A DNA stretch of 64,000 nt from the NCBI GenBank assembly GCA_025454915.1, contig JALONN010000008.1, positions 124,001-188,000 of the forward strand. Reading direction: 5' to 3'. Position 1 is the stretch's first letter. Every line of letters begins with the position of its first letter. Shown in pieces: positions 15,062-26,016 of this stretch. Below the pieces are notes generated by a model. That model did not search any database and was not told the DNA's origin. It worked only from the letters and a program-made list of their open reading frames with translations. Origin of the DNA: Raineya sp. (GTDB taxonomy: Bacteria > Bacteroidota > Bacteroidia > Cytophagales > Thermonemataceae). A program made the position numbers and the translations under genes.

Positions 15062-17149
15062 ATGAATAATAAATCTTTTTACCTACTAAGCTATTTTATT
15101 TTTATTTCTTTCAGTGTTTTTGCTCAAAAGGATAGTGTTCAGCTAGAAGAAATTGTAGTAACAGCCACTCGAAGCGAAAGAATGCTTGCAGCTCTCAATA
15201 TGCCTGTACTACTAATTACACAAAAACAGATTCAGCAGATTGGGGCTTTGCGTTTGGGACAGGTTTTACAAGAACAAACAGGGCTTGCCATCGTCAACGA
15301 CCATGGACAGGGTATTCAGATGCAGGGTTTAGCCCCTGAGTACACCCTTATTCTGATAGATGGAGAACCCCTGATAGGTAGAACAGCAGGTACTTTAGAG
15401 CTTTCTCGATTGGCAGTAGGCAATATCAAACAAATAGAGATTATCAAAGGGGCAACATCAAGTTTGTATGGTTCTGAGGCTTTGGGTGGGGTTATCAATA
15501 TTATTACAGAAAACCCTAAACAGCAAAAAATCAGTTTTTCGAGCCGTTATGGTACAAATCAGACATCCGATTTTGGCTTGAATGCTTCTGTTCAAAATAA
15601 AAAATGGGGTGGAAGCATATTTATGAACAGATATGGCTCTTTGGGTTATGATTTTACCCCCGAATCGTTTGGTAAAACTGTTGAGCCTTTTTCTAACTAC
15701 ACATTTCAAAGTAAAATTCAATATGAGTTTTCGCCTAAAATTAAACTGGGTATTTCTGGAAGATACTTCTTTGAAAATCAAGAGAGTAATTTTGATGTAG
15801 GAAACTCTCAGAACCCTGCTTTTGTAACAGGAAAAAGTTCTATCAAAGATTTCAATTTCAATCCTTCTGTTACATGGCGAATTTCAGATAAATGGAAATC
15901 ATACATCAGACTGTATCAGTCTGTTTATGAGACCAAAAGCAAATTGAATTATATCTCGGATAATAAAGAATTTGATAAAACATTCTTTAAACAACATTTC
16001 CTGCGTCCTGAGCTACAAACAGAGTATTTTATCTCAGAAAAACATATTTTAACTCTTGGAATAGGAAATACATGGGAAACTGTGGAGGCTACTCGTTATG
16101 AAGGAAAAAAACCTTTTCAGACACAATATGCTTATACTCAGTACGAATTTCTGCCCACCAAAAAATGGAATATTACATTTGGAAGCAGATTTGACAATCA
16201 TACTGTCTATGGCTCACAATTAAGTCCTAAGGCTTCATTGCAATATGATATCAACAAATACATTGCTTTAAGAGGCTCGGCAGGAAGAGGCTTTAAAGCC
16301 CCTGATTTCAGGCAGTTATACCTCAATTTTACCAACAATGTGGCAGGATATTCTGTATTTGGTTCAGAAGAATTGCCCTCTCTCTTGCAAAATTTACAGG
16401 CTCAAAATCAGATAGCAGAAATATTGCTTGCACCCACCGAAATAGGAAAGCTAAAAGCAGAAACATCTACTTCCTACAATATTGGAGCTAAGATAAAGCC
16501 TTCAGCCAAATGGACTCTCAATATAAACCTGTTTAGAAATGAACTTAAAAATATGATAGAAAGTCAGATAGTGGCTATTAGAACGACTGGACAAAGTATT
16601 TTCAGTTATCGAAATCTGAACAATATATTCACACAGGGTTTGGAAACAGACATGAGTTTTCAATTAAATCAGTATATACAAATAGCAGGTGGTTATCAGT
16701 TTTTGGAAGCCAAAGACAGAGAAGTTTTGGATAAAATAGAGAAAGGAGAAATTTTTAAAAGAGACGCTCATACATTCGCTACTACAAGAGTAACTAAAAA
16801 TGAATACGGAGGGCTTTTTGGCAGAAGTAAACACATGTTCAATTTTAAGATACTTTATGAAAATACTCAAAAAGGCATTACTGCAAACTTAAGAGCTGTT
16901 TACAGAGGTAAATACGGTCTGGGAGATAGAAATGGAAATCTTATCTTAGACGAAACCAATGAATATGTAGTTGATTATTGGACATTGCATGGAACTGTTT
17001 CAAAAGATTTCTGGAAAAAAAGATTAAAAGGACAAGTAGGAGTAGACAATTTGCTCAATTATAGAGATATACAAAATATACTAAGTCTGGCAGGACGACT
17101 TTATTGGGCAAGCATACAATGGCAAATACAGAAAAACACCACTAAATAA
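15062..17149 (+). CDS. TonB-dependent receptor (heme/siderophore/colicin-I-receptor-like)
   Basis: VQLEEIVVTATRSERML plug, IEIIKGATSSLYGSEALGGVINIIT, C-terminal barrel. Confidence 0.9.
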   Translation: MNNKSFYLLSYFIFISFSVFAQKDSVQLEEIVVTATRSERMLAALNMPVLLITQKQIQQIGALRLGQVLQEQTGLAIVNDHGQGIQMQGLAPEYTLILIDGEPLIGRTAGTLELSRLAVGNIKQIEIIKGATSSLYGSEALGGVINIITENPKQQKISFSSRYGTNQTSDFGLNASVQNKKWGGSIFMNRYGSLGYDFTPESFGKTVEPFSNYTFQSKIQYEFSPKIKLGISGRYFFENQESNFDVGNSQNPAFVTGKSSIKDFNFNPSVTWRISDKWKSYIRLYQSVYETKSKLNYISDNKEFDKTFFKQHFLRPELQTEYFISEKHILTLGIGNTWETVEATRYEGKKPFQTQYAYTQYEFLPTKKWNITFGSRFDNHTVYGSQLSPKASLQYDINKYIALRGSAGRGFKAPDFRQLYLNFTNNVAGYSVFGSEELPSLLQNLQAQNQIAEILLAPTEIGKLKAETSTSYNIGAKIKPSAKWTLNINLFRNELKNMIESQIVAIRTTGQSIFSYRNLNNIFTQGLETDMSFQLNQYIQIAGGYQFLEAKDREVLDKIEKGEIFKRDAHTFATTRVTKNEYGGLFGRSKHMFNFKILYENTQKGITANLRAVYRGKYGLGDRNGNLILDETNEYVVDYWTLHGTVSKDFWKKRLKGQVGVDNLLNYRDIQNILSLAGRLYWASIQWQIQKNTTK

Positions 17150-17157
17150 ACTATTTT

Positions 17158-17487
17158 ATGTGCCAAAATATTCATTTACATCATTGTAGCAAAGGTTTTA
17201 TTACTTATTGCAAAGCTTGTAAGCATATTCAGATGGCTTTTGGAAACGCAGCTATTTGTTTTACAATGGAAGAGTATCTCAATTTCTGTGATTATATCCT
17301 GCAATTTTATCCAAAATACGATAAAACCAGCTTTGCAAGAGAAATCTGGATACCAACTACCAGTCGGACAGTTTGCCTGTTGTTATCTGGCAAAGAATTA
17401 TACGATTTACAAGAAATCCTTAAAACAGCACAAAGCTCACTTGAGCTTATCAAACTTTTGGAAAATATCGAAAAGCAACAAAACTAA
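17158..17487 (+). CDS. Small Cys-containing protein (DUF6686-like)
   Basis: MCQNIHLHHCSKGFITYCKACKHIQMAFGNAAICF; located between receptor and HmuY-like gene. Confidence 0.6.
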   Translation: MCQNIHLHHCSKGFITYCKACKHIQMAFGNAAICFTMEEYLNFCDYILQFYPKYDKTSFAREIWIPTTSRTVCLLLSGKELYDLQEILKTAQSSLELIKLLENIEKQQN

Positions 17488-17538
17488 ATCAGTTATATTT
17501 TTTTTAATTTTAATTTTTAATTAGTCTAATTTAATTTT

Positions 17539-18162
17539 ATGAAAAAAAACATCACTTTTGGAGTATTGCTCATGGCTTTGGGCTTTGTGGCTTGTAAGAA
17601 AAAAGAGAACGACCCTGCTCCAGTAGTTTTAGAGGCAAAAATAGTTAGTAACTTGCCTGCCGACCCGACAGTCAATTCAGGTACTGGGCAACCACAAACA
17701 GCTACGGGCAAATACACATTCTACAATCTGAAAGACAACGCCATAGTTGCCAATACGGATAGTACATCAAATAAATGGGATATTGGTTTCAGGGGTACAA
17801 CCATTATCATCAATGGAGGAACTGTTCGTAGTGGGCAGGGAGGGGCGTACATTTATACTGGTTTATTTGAAGACCTAAAGGAAATCCCTGCCACACAAGA
17901 ATTTGCCACAGATGTCACCAATACACAACTGGCAATTCCCACAGGTTCAGGAAATGGCTGGTATAATTATAATCCTCAACAAAACTGGATAAGCCCTATT
18001 GCTGGTAAAATATTGGTTATCAAGACTGGAGATGGGAAATATGCCAAACTTGAAATACTAAGCTATTACAAAGATTCCCCAGCTACGCCTTCTGCAACAG
18101 CTCTGGCAAGGTATTACACCTTTAGGTACATTTATCAGCCTGATGGAACAAAGAAATTCTAA
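17539..18162 (+). CDS. HmuY-like heme-binding lipoprotein
   Basis: Lipobox LGFVACKKK; TFYNLKDN...DIGFRGTTIIINGGTVRSGQGGA. Confidence 0.85.
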   Translation: MKKNITFGVLLMALGFVACKKKENDPAPVVLEAKIVSNLPADPTVNSGTGQPQTATGKYTFYNLKDNAIVANTDSTSNKWDIGFRGTTIIINGGTVRSGQGGAYIYTGLFEDLKEIPATQEFATDVTNTQLAIPTGSGNGWYNYNPQQNWISPIAGKILVIKTGDGKYAKLEILSYYKDSPATPSATALARYYTFRYIYQPDGTKKF

Positions 18163-18192
18163 AATAATTGTATAACTAAAACTATCATCAAC

Positions 18193-19092
18193 ATGAAAAA
18201 CAAACTATTTATATTGTTATGGAGCTTTCTATCTTTAAATCTGTTAGCTCAAAATAAAAAAGAACAAGACATTCAGGCTATCAAAAATATGTGTGGTTGC
18301 TATGAAGTACGTTTCAGTTTTGCAGAAACTTTCTCCCCTGATAAAAATTATAAACCTCATGGTAGCCATGTTTCGGGTGGTTTGGAGTGGGTAGAGTTGG
18401 TCGAAGACTCAAAAAATAAATTGGTTTTGCAACATTTGTTAATTGTGGAAGACAGTGCAGGAAAAAAAGAAATTGTAAAACACTGGAGACAAGACTGGCT
18501 CTATGAAAACACCAATTTTTATATGTATGAAAAAGATAATACTTGGAAATTTGTGCAAATACCTAAAAGTCAGGTAAAAGGACAGTGGACTCAAAAAGTA
18601 TTTCAGGTAGATGATAGCCCACGCTATGAAGGTACGGCTACTTGGATACACACTGATGGCAGGCATTATTGGGAAAATACAGCCATGAGTCCTCTGCCAC
18701 GCAGAGAGTTTACAACCAGAAATGATTATAATCTTTTGAAGCGTCGAAACAGACATGAAATTACTCAAGAAGGCTGGGTACATGAACAGGACAATGATAA
18801 AATTTCTAAAATAGAAACTAAAGAAACCCTTATCGCTCAGGAAAAAGGCTGGAATACCTATAAAAAAGTAGATGATAAACGCTGTGAAGCAGCTCAAAAA
18901 TATTGGCAACAGAAAAAAGAGTTTTGGGCAACCGTAAGGGCAGCTTGGGACGCTGTTTTTAGTGAAAATAAAACTTTGGTATTAGAAAAAAGTGTAGATA
19001 AAAAAACTTTATTTTCACATCTTTATACTCTCAAACAAAATGAACAGACAGAAATAAAGACTGTCATCAATAAGTTTGTAAAAAGAAATTAA
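18193..19092 (+). CDS. DUF6607-like secreted protein
   Basis: IKNMCGCYEVRFSFAETFSPDKNYKPHGSHVSGGLEWVELV; heme-locus neighbour. Confidence 0.7.
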   Translation: MKNKLFILLWSFLSLNLLAQNKKEQDIQAIKNMCGCYEVRFSFAETFSPDKNYKPHGSHVSGGLEWVELVEDSKNKLVLQHLLIVEDSAGKKEIVKHWRQDWLYENTNFYMYEKDNTWKFVQIPKSQVKGQWTQKVFQVDDSPRYEGTATWIHTDGRHYWENTAMSPLPRREFTTRNDYNLLKRRNRHEITQEGWVHEQDNDKISKIETKETLIAQEKGWNTYKKVDDKRCEAAQKYWQQKKEFWATVRAAWDAVFSENKTLVLEKSVDKKTLFSHLYTLKQNEQTEIKTVINKFVKRN

Positions 19093-19235
19093 TTGAATCA
19101 AAATACAGCTTGATTTTGAGTAAAACCTTCATGAACATGAAGGTTTTACTTTTTCTTAAAGGCATATCATTTTTTCATTTACAAATTTTCGCTAACTTGC
19201 AACCCAATTTACCCGAAAGGGTTTTGTAAAGAATT

Positions 19236-19994
19236 ATGAAAGAAATTTTAGATACAACCAACCTTCCCAAGCATATTGCCGTTATTATGGATGGAAATGG
19301 TAGATGGGCTAAGAAAAAAGGGGCAATGCGTGTGTTTGGACATCAGAATGCAATAAAAGCTGTAAGAGAGGCAACAGAAGGCTGTGCCGAATTGGGCATC
19401 AAACACCTCACACTCTATGCATTTTCTACTGAAAACTGGAACAGACCTAAAAAAGAAGTAAATGCTCTGATGCAATTGCTTGTGGGTACTATTAGAAAAG
19501 AGACAGAAACCCTAAATAAGAATAATATTCGTTTAACAACGATTGGAGATACCAAACAACTGCCAGAAGTTTGTCAAAGAGAACTGGCAGAAGCCATAGA
19601 AATTACAGCTAAAAACACAGGTATGAACCTGATTTTGGCATTAAGTTATAGTGGTAGGTGGGATATTGCTAATGCTACAAAACTCATGGCATTGGATATA
19701 GAAGCAGGTAAATTGAAATCTGAAAATATTGATGGTCAGACGATTGATAGATATTTGAGTACCTTTGGTGTTCCTGACCCCGAACTCCTGATTAGAACGA
19801 GTGGAGAGTTTAGAATCAGTAATTTCTATTTATGGCAATTAGCCTATACTGAAATTTATATTACAGATACGCTTTGGCCTGATTTTCGTAAAGAACACTT
19901 GCACAAAGCAATTGCCGATTATCAAAAAAGAGAACGCAGGTTTGGTAAAACAAGCGAACAGGTGAGTAAAAAAACTGAAAAAGTAAAAAAGTAA
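19236..19994 (+). CDS. uppS: Isoprenyl transferase (undecaprenyl diphosphate synthase)
   Basis: HIAVIMDGNGRWAKKKG...LYAFSTENWNRP...PDPELLIRTSGEFRISNFYLWQLAYTE. Confidence 0.96.
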   Translation: MKEILDTTNLPKHIAVIMDGNGRWAKKKGAMRVFGHQNAIKAVREATEGCAELGIKHLTLYAFSTENWNRPKKEVNALMQLLVGTIRKETETLNKNNIRLTTIGDTKQLPEVCQRELAEAIEITAKNTGMNLILALSYSGRWDIANATKLMALDIEAGKLKSENIDGQTIDRYLSTFGVPDPELLIRTSGEFRISNFYLWQLAYTEIYITDTLWPDFRKEHLHKAIADYQKRERRFGKTSEQVSKKTEKVKK

Positions 19995-20083
19995 GAATTT
20001 TTCCTATACAAAAAAAGATTTATCTTTGAGCCTTCAAAATATAAAACCAAATTAAAATAGACCTAAAATATACATTTTCTACT

Positions 20084-22588
20084 ATGAAATTGCTTTTAAA
20101 AATAACCTTATATGCAACCCTTTTATTCGGAAGTTTAGCAGTAAAAGCTCAAGACGAAGACAAACGTGATGAGTACATTATTGGGGGAATCACAACCAGT
20201 GGTATCAAATTTCTTGACCCTAATGCTGTTATCAATCTTTCAGGATTGCGTACAGGAGATCGTATCCATATACCAGGTACAGAAATAGGTTACGCTATTA
20301 AAAAACTTTGGAAACAGGGACTTTTTGGAAATGTAGACATAGCAATCACAAAAATAGAAGGGAAAACGGTGTTTTTGGATATATTCCTTGAAGAACGTCC
20401 TAAAGTATCAAGAATTTTCTTTGATGGTATCAAGAAAGGACAAAAAGGAAGCCTCGAAGACAAAACAAAAGAGTATAAAGGGCGTATCGCTTCAGATGTA
20501 TTGCTTAAAAATATCAAAGAAACAATCAAAAAGCATTATGCTGAAAAAGGTTTCTATAATACAAGTGTTGAAATTTTACAAAAACCAGATAGCTTACTGA
20601 AAAATGCTATTATCATTACAGCACAAGTAAAAACCAATAACAAAACCAAAGTAAAAGAAATTATTACAGAAGGAAATACGGCTTTTTCTGAGAAAAAAAT
20701 TCAGAAAAAAATGAAAATCAGAGAGCAATCACCTTTCCGTATCTTCCATTCATCTAAATATATTGTCAAGAAATTTGATGAAGATAAAGATAGAATTTTG
20801 CAGATGTATACCAAAAATGGTTATAGAGATGCAAGAATTACTTTTGATACAGCTTATTTGGTGTCTGTCAATCGTATGAATATTCGAATGCAGATAGAAG
20901 AAGGTAGAAAATACTACTTCAGAAATATCAATTGGGAAGGTAATATCAAATATACAGATGAACAACTCTCAAAAGTATTAAATATTAAAAAGGGAGATGT
21001 ATATAATATGGAGGCATTGGAGAAAAAACTTACTTTCAGCCTCACAGAAGAAGATATTACATCTTTATATATGGATGATGGCTATTTGTTTTTCCGTGTC
21101 GTACCTGTTGAAAAAACCGTAGAAGGAGACTCCATTGACGTTGAAATGCGTATTTATGAAGGTCCACAAGCTACCATCGATAAAATTATTATCAATGGAA
21201 ATACAAAAACAAGTGACCACGTAATTTTACGTGAAATCAGAACCAACCCGGGACAGAAGTTTAGCCGTAGAAATCTGATTCGTACACAACAGGCTTTAGG
21301 GCAGCTAGGTATGCTTGACCCTGAAAAGATAGACCCTCGTCCCATGCCACACCCTGAAAGAGGAACAGTAGATATTGTTTATAATCTTGAAGAAAAACCT
21401 TCAGATATGCTTGAACTTTCTGGTGGTTGGGGAGCAGGTTTTGGCTTTGTAGGAACATTAGGCGTTTCATTTAATAATTTCTCTATTCGTAAAGCTAATA
21501 AACTCTCTAACTGGAGACCTGTACCTGTAGGTGATGGACAAAAGCTTTCTATCAGAGGGCAAGCCAATGGCAGAGCTTTCCAAACATATTCTATTTCATT
21601 TACAGAGCCTTGGCTGGGTGGTAAAAAACCCAATAATCTTACAGTGTATGCAACTATGTCGCAAATTAGACAAGGTGTAGGGCGATTTAATTTTTCGGGT
21701 ACAGAAACAGGTCGTTTACAAATGATTAATACAGGTGTTAGTTTAGGAAAACGTTTACGTGTACCCGATGACTATTTTACTTTAAGCAATTCACTTTCAT
21801 TTCAATATTACGATTTTAGAAACTATCCTATTGGAAACTTAGGTATTAGCAATGGATACTCTAATGCAGTGGTATTCAATACTAATCTTTCTCGTAATAG
21901 TTTGGATAACCCTACCTTCCCAAGAAGTGGTTCTTCTATCTCAATGAGTTTATCTCTTACACCTCCTTACTCATTATTAGATAGAAAAACAGATGACTAT
22001 TATAAGAATCTGGCATTAGACAAACGCTACAAATGGCTCGAATACTACAAATTTATGTTTGATGGAGCATTTTATACTCCATTAGTTGGTAAGTTTGTAT
22101 TGGCTTCAAGAGTACACTTTGGGTTTATTGATGCCTACACAGCAGCTTTGGGAGTAAGTCCGTTTGAGCGTTTTGCTTTGGGTGGTAGTGGACTTGCAGG
22201 ACAGAATTTTATCATTGGTCGTGATGTAATCGGACTCAGAGGCTATGAAGATAACAGAGTGTTGCCTCTAGACCCTGTAAAACGTGAATTTGTAGATGGC
22301 ACAGTATTTGCCAAGTATGTTTTAGAGTTGCGTTATCCAATCAGCTTGAACCCTTCAGCAACAGTATTTGCTTTAGGATTTTATGAAGGAGGAAATAACT
22401 GGCTGGGCTTTGATAAGTTCAATCCTTTCAAAGTATATCGTTCTGCTGGGGTAGGGGTACGTATTCTAATGCCTGCGTTTGGTATGATAGGTTTGGACTG
22501 GGGTAGAGGCTTCGACCAGATTGAAGGTTTACGTTCTGGACAAGGTTTCCAAAACTTTACATTCACCATTGGGCAACAAATTAGATAG
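20084..22588 (+). CDS. bamA: Outer membrane assembly protein BamA
   Basis: POTRA repeats, barrel with VGVRILMPAFGMIGLDWGRGFD and terminal F-x-IGQQIR. Confidence 0.93.
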   Translation: MKLLLKITLYATLLFGSLAVKAQDEDKRDEYIIGGITTSGIKFLDPNAVINLSGLRTGDRIHIPGTEIGYAIKKLWKQGLFGNVDIAITKIEGKTVFLDIFLEERPKVSRIFFDGIKKGQKGSLEDKTKEYKGRIASDVLLKNIKETIKKHYAEKGFYNTSVEILQKPDSLLKNAIIITAQVKTNNKTKVKEIITEGNTAFSEKKIQKKMKIREQSPFRIFHSSKYIVKKFDEDKDRILQMYTKNGYRDARITFDTAYLVSVNRMNIRMQIEEGRKYYFRNINWEGNIKYTDEQLSKVLNIKKGDVYNMEALEKKLTFSLTEEDITSLYMDDGYLFFRVVPVEKTVEGDSIDVEMRIYEGPQATIDKIIINGNTKTSDHVILREIRTNPGQKFSRRNLIRTQQALGQLGMLDPEKIDPRPMPHPERGTVDIVYNLEEKPSDMLELSGGWGAGFGFVGTLGVSFNNFSIRKANKLSNWRPVPVGDGQKLSIRGQANGRAFQTYSISFTEPWLGGKKPNNLTVYATMSQIRQGVGRFNFSGTETGRLQMINTGVSLGKRLRVPDDYFTLSNSLSFQYYDFRNYPIGNLGISNGYSNAVVFNTNLSRNSLDNPTFPRSGSSISMSLSLTPPYSLLDRKTDDYYKNLALDKRYKWLEYYKFMFDGAFYTPLVGKFVLASRVHFGFIDAYTAALGVSPFERFALGGSGLAGQNFIIGRDVIGLRGYEDNRVLPLDPVKREFVDGTVFAKYVLELRYPISLNPSATVFALGFYEGGNNWLGFDKFNPFKVYRSAGVGVRILMPAFGMIGLDWGRGFDQIEGLRSGQGFQNFTFTIGQQIR

Positions 22589-22614
22589 TATTCACTTAAA
22601 AAATATTAAAGATT

Positions 22615-23169
22615 TTGAAACTGCGTAAATTATTTTTGTTGGGTATTGTGGTAGGACTTTTTTCCTACAACCCTCTTTTTGCTCAAAAATATGGTTTCAT
22701 TGATGCCAATTTTATCCTTAAAAAAATGCCTGCCTATAAAAAGGCTCAACAGGAATTGGATAATTTTTCGCAAAGAGCAGAGCAGGAAGTCCAAAAGAAA
22801 TTTACAGAAGTAAGAGAAATGGAAATGAAATATCTGGCAGAGGAATTACTACTCACAGATGATATGAAGCGTGATAGACGCAAGAAAATTGATGAAAAGA
22901 GAAAAGAAGCAGAAGCCCTGCAACAAAAAACTTTCGGTTATGAAGGGCTGATTTTTCTAAAAAAACAAGAAATTATCAATCCTGTTCGTGAAGAGCTTAA
23001 CAAAGCCGTAGAAAAAGTAGCTAAAAAACAGAAACTTCAGGCAATTTTTGATAAGTCAAGCGATTTTGTGATTATTTATTTAGAACCCACACACGATTAT
23101 ACTGACTATGTTCTTGAAGAGCTCGGTTTGGGTGATAAAGAAGATAACCCCAAAAAAGGAGGAAACTAA
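22615..23169 (+). CDS. OmpH/Skp family chaperone
   Basis: QKYGFIDANFILKKMPAYKKAQQELD; TTG start; BamA operon position. Confidence 0.88.
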   Translation: MKLRKLFLLGIVVGLFSYNPLFAQKYGFIDANFILKKMPAYKKAQQELDNFSQRAEQEVQKKFTEVREMEMKYLAEELLLTDDMKRDRRKKIDEKRKEAEALQQKTFGYEGLIFLKKQEIINPVREELNKAVEKVAKKQKLQAIFDKSSDFVIIYLEPTHDYTDYVLEELGLGDKEDNPKKGGN

Positions 23170-23214
23170 TCAATCTATCTAATAATTTAATTTTGAACCT
23201 TAAATACAAAAAGA

Positions 23215-23805
23215 ATGAAAAATTTAAAATCTATCTTTTTAGCAGTTTTAGTGATGTTTTCTTTGGAAAGTGTAGCCCAAAATACTGTTAAAATTGGTTA
23301 TTTCGATTATAGTTACGTAATAGGTCAGCTACCTGAAGCCAAAGCAGCCGAAGCAGATTTGAAAGCATATACAGAAAAACTTCAAAAAGATTTACAAACA
23401 AAAGAAGCTGAAATACGTGCTAAATATGAGCGTTATATGAAAGAAGGAGAGAAAATGGCAGCTCCTACTCGTGAGGCTCTTGAAAAAGAAATTCAGACAG
23501 GTCAGCAACAACTGCAAGATTTTCAACAAAAAGCCGAAGCTGATGTAGCAAAAAAACAAAATACATTGCTATCTCCTATCAACGATAAATTAGAGAAAAC
23601 ATTGAAAGAAGTAGCAAAAGAAAATGGTTTCACGTATGTATTGCGTAAAGAAACATTACTTTACGAACCAGAAGATACTACTTTAGATGTTTCTATTTTA
23701 GTTTTAAAGAAATTAGGTATTACACCAGCTCCTGCTAAAACAAATACAACAGGTGGCACAACAAAACCTAACACCAACACAACTGGTGGTACAAAACCAA
23801 GATAA
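23215..23805 (+). CDS. OmpH/Skp family chaperone
   Basis: VKIGYFDYSYVIGQLPEAKAAEADLKAY. Confidence 0.88.
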   Translation: MKNLKSIFLAVLVMFSLESVAQNTVKIGYFDYSYVIGQLPEAKAAEADLKAYTEKLQKDLQTKEAEIRAKYERYMKEGEKMAAPTREALEKEIQTGQQQLQDFQQKAEADVAKKQNTLLSPINDKLEKTLKEVAKENGFTYVLRKETLLYEPEDTTLDVSILVLKKLGITPAPAKTNTTGGTTKPNTNTTGGTKPR

Positions 23806-23823
23806 TAAAAAAGGGTAGATTTT

Positions 23824-24312
23824 CTACCCTTTATACTTTTTTACTTCCAGCAAATCGGGGCATGTTTCTAACAATTCCCGATTTGTTTTTTGTAGGATTG
23901 GATGCAGAAAATCTGGATTTATCTCACAAAGTGGTAACAATGTAAAACGCCTTTGTTGTAAGTAAGGATGAGGAAGTTTTAAAAATTCGCTATCCAATAC
24001 TTCATCATCAAAATACAAAATATCTAAATCTATTGTACGAGCCGACCACTTTTCGTGGCGTTCTCGTCCCATCTCTCTTTCAATACGAAGCAGGTTTTCA
24101 AGAATTAGCGGAGCTGTAAGCTCAGTTTCTAACAACAAAACCTGATTAAGAAAGTCAGCCTGATTCTCCAACCCCCAAGCTGCCGTTTCATAAACAGACG
24201 AATACTGAATAATATTCCCTAAACTGCCAATGGCTTGAGTAGCTGTTTGGAGTTGAGTTTCTCGGTCTCCTAAATTACTTCCTAAAAGAATATAAGCAAA
24301 ATGCATAAACAA
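23824..24312 (-). CDS. folK: 2-amino-4-hydroxy-6-hydroxymethyldihydropteridine diphosphokinase
   Basis: AYILLGSNLGDRETQL...YETAAWGLENQADFLNQV...ARTIDLDILYFDDEV...LPHPYLQQRRFTLLPLCEI. Confidence 0.95.
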   Translation of the reverse strand: MFMHFAYILLGSNLGDRETQLQTATQAIGSLGNIIQYSSVYETAAWGLENQADFLNQVLLLETELTAPLILENLLRIEREMGRERHEKWSARTIDLDILYFDDEVLDSEFLKLPHPYLQQRRFTLLPLCEINPDFLHPILQKTNRELLETCPDLLEVKKYKG

Positions 24313-24411
24313 AATGTATAGATTCGGTTTTTCCTGAAATATTCACAAAAAGATAATATTATTTTGAAATATAATGACAAATAAGCACTATTTTTGCACA
24401 AATTTTTGTAA

Positions 24412-25407
24412 ATGAACACTCTAAGCAAATATCGACAAAGTGGTGTAAAACAACACCTTTCAGATGCACTGGCAGCCATAGACATAGGAACCAATACTGC
24501 TCATCTGCTCGTGGTGGCTTTGCCCGAACAACGAAATATTTTTACACCCTTTCATATTTTGCATAAAGAAAAAATAGCCACGAAAATAGGTGAAGGAGGT
24601 ATCAGCAATGGCTATATTACTGAACAGGCACAAGCCAGACTTTTAAAAGCTTTGTTACATTTTAAAGAAGTACTAGACCACTACGAAATCCCGTCTCATA
24701 AATTGTTTACAATTGCCACAAGTGCCTTCCGAAATGCTCAAAATCAGAAAGAAATCATAGAATACATCAAAGAACAAACAGAAATAGATATTAGTGTTAT
24801 TTCAGGTGAAAAAGAAGCTGAGTACATTTATTATGGTGTCAAAACAGCTCTTAAAATAGGCAAAGGCAATGCCCTCATTATGGATATAGGTGGCGGAAGT
24901 GTTGAGTTTATTTTGTGTAATGAAGAAAAAATGCTTTGGAAACAAAGCTTTGAAATAGGGGCTCAGAGGTTGCTGGATAAATTCATGAAAAATGAGTTAA
25001 TCAGTACTGAAGAAATAAAACAACTAAATGAGTATTTGGATAAAACACTTGAACCTCTCACCGAAATACTTCAAAATTACCCTCCTGATATTCTGATAGG
25101 CTGTTCGGGTACATTCGATACCATTGATGATATTAACCACATCAAAAAGCACGAAAAACTAAACCTCAATGCTAAGGAAAGTGCTTTTCTGCTAAAGGAA
25201 TTTCAAATTATCCATCAAGAATTTTTACAGAAAAACCATCAAGAACGCCTTGCCATCCCCGGTATGACTCCCATGAGAGCAGATATGATTGTGGTGGCTT
25301 CGTGTTTACTCGATTTTGTTCTCTCCAAATACCAAATCGAAAAGGTAAGAGTTTCGCATTATGCCCTCAAAGAAGGCGTAATCAGCAAACATTTGGCTTG
25401 GGTTTAG
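24412..25407 (+). CDS. Ppx/GppA phosphatase family protein
   Basis: LAAIDIGTNTAHLLVV...LIMDIGGGSVEFIL...GCSGTFDTI. Confidence 0.9.
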   Translation: MNTLSKYRQSGVKQHLSDALAAIDIGTNTAHLLVVALPEQRNIFTPFHILHKEKIATKIGEGGISNGYITEQAQARLLKALLHFKEVLDHYEIPSHKLFTIATSAFRNAQNQKEIIEYIKEQTEIDISVISGEKEAEYIYYGVKTALKIGKGNALIMDIGGGSVEFILCNEEKMLWKQSFEIGAQRLLDKFMKNELISTEEIKQLNEYLDKTLEPLTEILQNYPPDILIGCSGTFDTIDDINHIKKHEKLNLNAKESAFLLKEFQIIHQEFLQKNHQERLAIPGMTPMRADMIVVASCLLDFVLSKYQIEKVRVSHYALKEGVISKHLAWV

Positions 25408-25436
25408 AAATATACTTATTTAAAAGATTTTTTATT

Positions 25437-25456
25437 GGGCGAATAATTATTCGCCC
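25437..25456. repeat. Perfect 20-bp palindrome
   Basis: GGGCGAATAATTATTCGCCC. Confidence 0.7.
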
Positions 25457-25590
25457 TTACCATTTTAGCGAAAAAAACGGCATACTTTTTGTTCGTAATT
25501 TTCAGTAAAAATTGAAAGTTGTTTTATTTAAAAAATAACTTTAATTTAGTAAAAATAGGTTTATTTATCAACTGAAAAATTACACTGTTT

Positions 25591-25965
25591 ATGAAAAATT
25601 TATCCAAATTAGTTTTGCTGAGCTTCGTTTTTGTATTGCTCGCATATCAGAAGTCACATGCTCAACATATACATATGACTGGTAAGTGGCAATCTACATC
25701 AAAAAATATATTTTATTTAGTAGAAACAGATGAAGGGTTCAAATACCAAAATACAGCTCAGACTAAACCAGGTGTGGCTAGACTTTGGTATTTTGCAAAA
25801 TGGCAAAATGGCTATGATTCAAACAAATATATAGTATATAAAGATTCGAATGGAAAGAAATTAGAAATGTATATGACTGTAAAAAAAGAAAATGGAGTAA
25901 TATCTTTAAGTTTTTATGATGCTGAGGATGGTTCAAGCAGGACTTGGACTAAAATAGGAGATTAA
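25591..25965 (+). CDS. Small secreted hypothetical protein
   Basis: Signal peptide, TGKWQSTSKNIFYLVETDEGFKYQNTAQ. Confidence 0.6.
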   Translation: MKNLSKLVLLSFVFVLLAYQKSHAQHIHMTGKWQSTSKNIFYLVETDEGFKYQNTAQTKPGVARLWYFAKWQNGYDSNKYIVYKDSNGKKLEMYMTVKKENGVISLSFYDAEDGSSRTWTKIGD

Positions 25966-26016
25966 AAAATATATCATTTCCATAAAAGCCCTTGTATAGA
26001 AATACAAGGGCTTTTA

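Noticed and set aside
25437-25456. Palindrome as a regulatory site
   Set aside because: GGGCGAATAATTATTCGCCC sits just downstream of the Ppx/GppA stop and is more likely a terminator or dispersed palindromic element; not enough evidence for regulation.
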